Origin: Plectrocnemia conspersa
Lineage: Eukaryota > Arthropoda > Insecta > Trichoptera > Polycentropodidae
DNA length: 64,000 nucleotides
Assembly: GCA_009617715.1 (NCBI GenBank)
Contig: VTFK01000099.1
Span: 372,001-436,000, forward strand
Direction: 5' to 3'
Positions within the stretch are counted from its first letter, which is position 1, and each line of letters begins with the position of its first letter. Of this stretch, positions 61,171-64,000 are shown piece by piece. Below the pieces are notes generated by a model, which was not told the DNA's origin, ran no database searches, and was given only the letters and a program-made list of their open reading frames with translations. The position numbers were made by a program, and so were the translations under genes.

Positions 61171-62090
61171 GTAATTGAAAACAATGTCTTCTGCTTTGTT
61201 TTCCTCGTTATCCAAAGATTAATAGCATTCAAGTGTAAACGAACTCCTGGCCAGAAAAATATCCATACTCGTCTGCTGTTTTTCTTACCAATATGCTACT
61301 TACCTCTAGATAATAAGGCTTATTATACAAAACAGAGAGATAGTATAGACTATAGATTATCCTATAGCTATATTATCATATCCTTTCATTCTATTTTTTT
61401 ATAATAATAGGTATTGTTGAGGACATACCTTCTGCTGTAAACATATTCCTAACTTTCTTCCTTTTCTCACCACTGAGAATCATCCTTTTGCTCTACTATA
61501 AAGAGCTTTCATTACGATTGATCCAGTTGCAAGCTTTATTTAGAAATTCGTCAATATACCATAACTAACTGTATTTTCTACTTTGCTATTAAATATATTC
61601 ATCTCTAACATCTCGAATACATCGATCCTCCATACATCGTTCTTCTCGATTTCAGATCTATATAGTGTGCCTTTGCTTATATATGATCATCTTTAATATA
61701 ATTGTCTTATACAAACTGTTAAACAAAAGCTTTATATCCATCACTAATGGTTATACAAGCAAACACATATTGAATCTGTGCTCGGTTAACACAAGTTTAA
61801 GATGTTGGCATCCGTCCAAAGCTCAACACTTCTTCATCATTATTTTTTCAAGCTCCAAACTCAAAGAACAATCAAATTCCCTCATTAACGATCCATTCCG
61901 TTTATTTGTTGCTGGAGCGTGTCGAAATTACACGTGCCATTTGTGAAGAACTTGAACCGAACTGGTAACACTAACGACGCTTGGCAACTGTCCAGATCGT
62001 CGGATCCTCAAATTTGCGTGCGCTTTAGAGGGCGTTGCTTGTTGTTATTGTAATTCCAAATGTATTAATTTAATTTTCTATACATGCCAG
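61171..62090 (+). other. brp: brp intron between the first two visible exons
   Basis: A 920-bp GT-AG intron. The exon frame runs open for a further ~78 codons past the donor before a stop, which is read-through and not coding. No repeat partner was found. Confidence 0.85.
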
Positions 62091-62187
62091 GAACTGGAGA
62101 TTAGAATCGAGACGCAAAAGCAAACAATCCAAGCCCGAGATGAAAGCATCAAGAAATTACTGGAAATGCTTCAGAACAAAGGCATGG
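62091..62187 (+). CDS. brp: Bruchpilot / ELKS-CAST-ERC, coiled-coil exon
   Basis: A 97-nt exon between acceptor TATACATGCCAG and donor G/GTGAGT. It starts in phase 0 and ends after the first base of a Gly codon. It encodes ELEIRIETQKQTIQARDESI, then KKLLEMLQNKGMG, directly continuing the preceding exon and matching the family's conserved R-D-E-S-I-K-K-L-L-E-M-L-Q block. The leftover G joins GA of the next exon to make Gly. Codon use and composition differ sharply from the AT-rich introns, consistent with strong purifying selection. Confidence 0.95.
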
Positions 62188-62439
62188 GTGAGTGCTTCGT
62201 TGGTGAAGCAGCTTTTTCTTACATACTTACATTACTGATTCATTATAAACCAATATTTCGCACGAGTGGGTGTATATAAATACAATACACTCCATTACAC
62301 TGTATAATAAGTTACGTTTGCCACAAAGATAATATTTATTCTGTATATAAAAAAAAAAAGCAAATTGAGGTACGTGTACGAAATTTTATTTAGGAGTCGA
62401 ATTTCTCTTGGTAAAAGGAACTGTATCAAAAATGTGTAA

Positions 62440-62475
62440 TAAAACGCACGAGCGTGTTCTGAGGTAAAAAACTAG
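62440..62475 (+). repeat. Short dispersed motif family I, copy 3 (in brp intron)
   Basis: AAAACGCACGAGCGTGTTCT, then GAGGTAAAAAACTA aligns with the reverse complement of 43205-43260 and with 36424-36465. CACGCTCGTGCG is nearly palindromic. Confidence 0.55.
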
Positions 62476-63194
62476 ATTTTGGTAAGTATAAAAGTACATC
62501 AGCACTTCATAAATATATTTGCTTTAATAAATGTTCATACATAAAATATTCACTTTTCATCATATACAAATATTTTAAGAATTATATTTGAAACTAATTA
62601 ATTAATAATAAATAACTTAATATACTTTGTTTTAACATGTAAAGTTTCACACTTAACTTAAAAGCGTTCAAAGTCTGAATTTTATTATATTGTATATTTT
62701 TATTTTATACAATTATTTGTAAGATCCGTCGTTTCGAATCCCAGGAATTTCAAAAAAATTAACCTGAAAATTTAAATCATTTTTAAATATAAAATAAGCT
62801 ATCCGATTCATCGTTAAATGCTTTATTATTTTTGCAATTTTTTTTTTACCATTATTATGGTAATTATTTGTTAAAAAAATATCTGATAAAATATTTTTTA
62901 TTGTTTCAATATTAAACAAATAAAAATACATACTTATGTACGTTTATATGTACCCATATTTTTCCATGATTTAAATGAAAAATAATAATTAGAATAAAGT
63001 CTTGATTTCCGGGAATTTTCTTTTTTTTTGATTTAATAGAATTTTAATTTTTTTAATTTAATTCAATTATATATTTTTTAAAACATTGTTCACGTTACTT
63101 TTTTTTCTAAGGTATTTTTTTAAGAAAAAAAAAAGGCGGACTGTCTAATGAAAGATATTTATAATATCTATTTGTAGATTTCAATAAAACTTTG

Positions 63195-63650
63195 ATAATT
63201 ATCGTGTTCTCAAAACTCCATATAAATAACAAAAAAACGTAAAGAATTCATATTTTTTTTTTTATTTTTTTTTTCATAATTGTTTCTATTTTTAAATATT
63301 TTTTTCAGATTTGTTTTTACAGATTTAAAAAATATTAATATTATCTAAGGTCATTACATTAACGTTAAATTTAATTCAATATATACTTAGTAACATAATT
63401 TATAATCAATAATTTATAATCAAATAATTATCGTGTTCTCAAAACTCCATATAAATAACAAAAAAACGTAAAGAATTCATATTTTTTTTTTTATTTTTTT
63501 TTTCATAATTGTTTCTATTTTTAAATATTTTGTAAAAAATAGCTTATTTTAGATTTACTTTTACAGATTTAAAAAATATTAATATTATCTAAGGTCATTA
63601 CATTAACGTTAAATTTAATTCAATATATACTTAGTAACATAATTTATAAT
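63195..63650. repeat. Recent 229-bp tandem duplication in a brp intron
   Basis: Units start at 63195 and 63424 with ATAATTATCGTGTTCTCAAA and are almost identical, including long T-runs. The main difference is a small indel near 63293/63524-63553. It may be a genuine recent duplication, a length polymorphism or an assembly artefact. It lies 300 bp before the next acceptor. Confidence 0.95.
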
Positions 63651-63957
63651 AATCATCAATTATAAATGAGTGCAGGTGAGTAAAAGTGTGGAAAAATGAT
63701 ATATATTATTTATTTGATTCAGCTGAAATGAGTGTGATATTTTATATTTAAACCTGGTATTTATAACTTTGTGGCAAAATCTTATTGTACAGTGTACATA
63801 AATCACCTTGAATGTAATACACATTGCTTAAAACTCATAAACAATACAATGGAGGTGTGTTGTATTATATACTATAATATATGTATGTATTATGAACCCA
63901 TTCAGTCATATCTAACACACTAACATATATGCGTTTCGCCTTGCACATGACTTACAG

Positions 63958-64000
63958 GAAAAGAAGAAGAGAGGCAAATGTTCCAGCAGATGCAGGCCAT
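63958..64000 (+). CDS. brp: Bruchpilot / ELKS-CAST-ERC, next exon (cut by the window end)
   Basis: After acceptor CATGACTTACAG the exon begins GA, completing the Gly codon left by the 62091-62187 exon. It then reads KEEERQMFQQMQA and runs off the window within the next codon. The K-E-E-E-R-Q-M-F-Q-Q-M-Q block follows K-G-M-G in ELKS/Bruchpilot proteins, confirming both the exon order and the + strand. Only the first 43 nt are visible. Confidence 0.93.

Noticed and set aside
61171..61404. Extension of the brp frame past 61170
   Set aside because: The frame stays open but the sequence turns AT-rich and non-conserved immediately after a good donor; the exon at 62091 continues the protein exactly.
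1..64000. CRISPR array, bacterial operons or phage-like systems
   Set aside because: No regularly spaced repeats of CRISPR type and no prokaryotic gene organisation; spliced eukaryotic exons show this is nuclear animal DNA.

Overview
The window is strongly AT-rich, intron- and repeat-dominated nuclear DNA from an arthropod, almost certainly an insect. The only securely identifiable gene lies on the + strand at the right edge. Three consecutive exons (61021-61170, 62091-62187, 63958-64000 and beyond) have canonical splice sites and compatible phases. They encode a coiled-coil segment of the ELKS/CAST/ERC family, the insect active-zone scaffold Bruchpilot (brp). Repeat style and base composition would fit Lepidoptera, but nothing here proves the order.

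I find no convincing upstream brp exon in the first 61 kb. This sequence is therefore most simply a very long intron (or intron plus 5' flank) that has collected transposable elements. The repeats include: TTAA-flanked piggyBac-like MITEs (1.57-2.14, 25.96-26.19, 29.53-29.71 and 56.1 kb); a 454-bp non-autonomous hAT element with a perfect 8-bp target duplication (48597-49050); a 174-bp near-palindromic MITE with 6-bp TTTTAA flanks (55939-56112); a 1,017-bp TIR element with CACTA-like ends (52262-53278); jockey/CR1-like LINE fossils (a reverse-transcriptase piece at 12.75 kb and an endonuclease piece at 41.9 kb); an inverted pair of LTR-like promoter fragments (28.0 and 34.2 kb); a 1.2-1.5-kb interspersed repeat present twice (13.3 and 47.6 kb); and a four-copy family sharing a CGATCGCGACTCT core (18.6, 38.3, 45.4, 47.3 kb).

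Four things stand out. First, 3.37-4.79 kb is a diverged tandem array with an alternating A-B (dimeric) organisation, period roughly 280-350 bp, and a conserved GGCTnCCrTGGCCATTACAATG-like core. Second, a fully open 241-nt minus-strand segment (19087-19327) is bounded by a textbook acceptor and donor and is much richer in G+C than its surroundings. It is a candidate exon of an unidentified gene nested in the opposite orientation. Third, two strong AT-rich hairpins (41538-41610 and 59466-59539) have miRNA-precursor-like geometry. Fourth, several GC-richer blocks (10.6, 16.0, 19.4, 28.3, 35.2, 36.8, 41.0, 46.3, 54.9 kb) have no repeat partner in the window and could be conserved regulatory DNA.

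No rRNA, tRNA or CRISPR was seen, and no intact transposase or reverse transcriptase. Long open frames elsewhere are short and look like chance.
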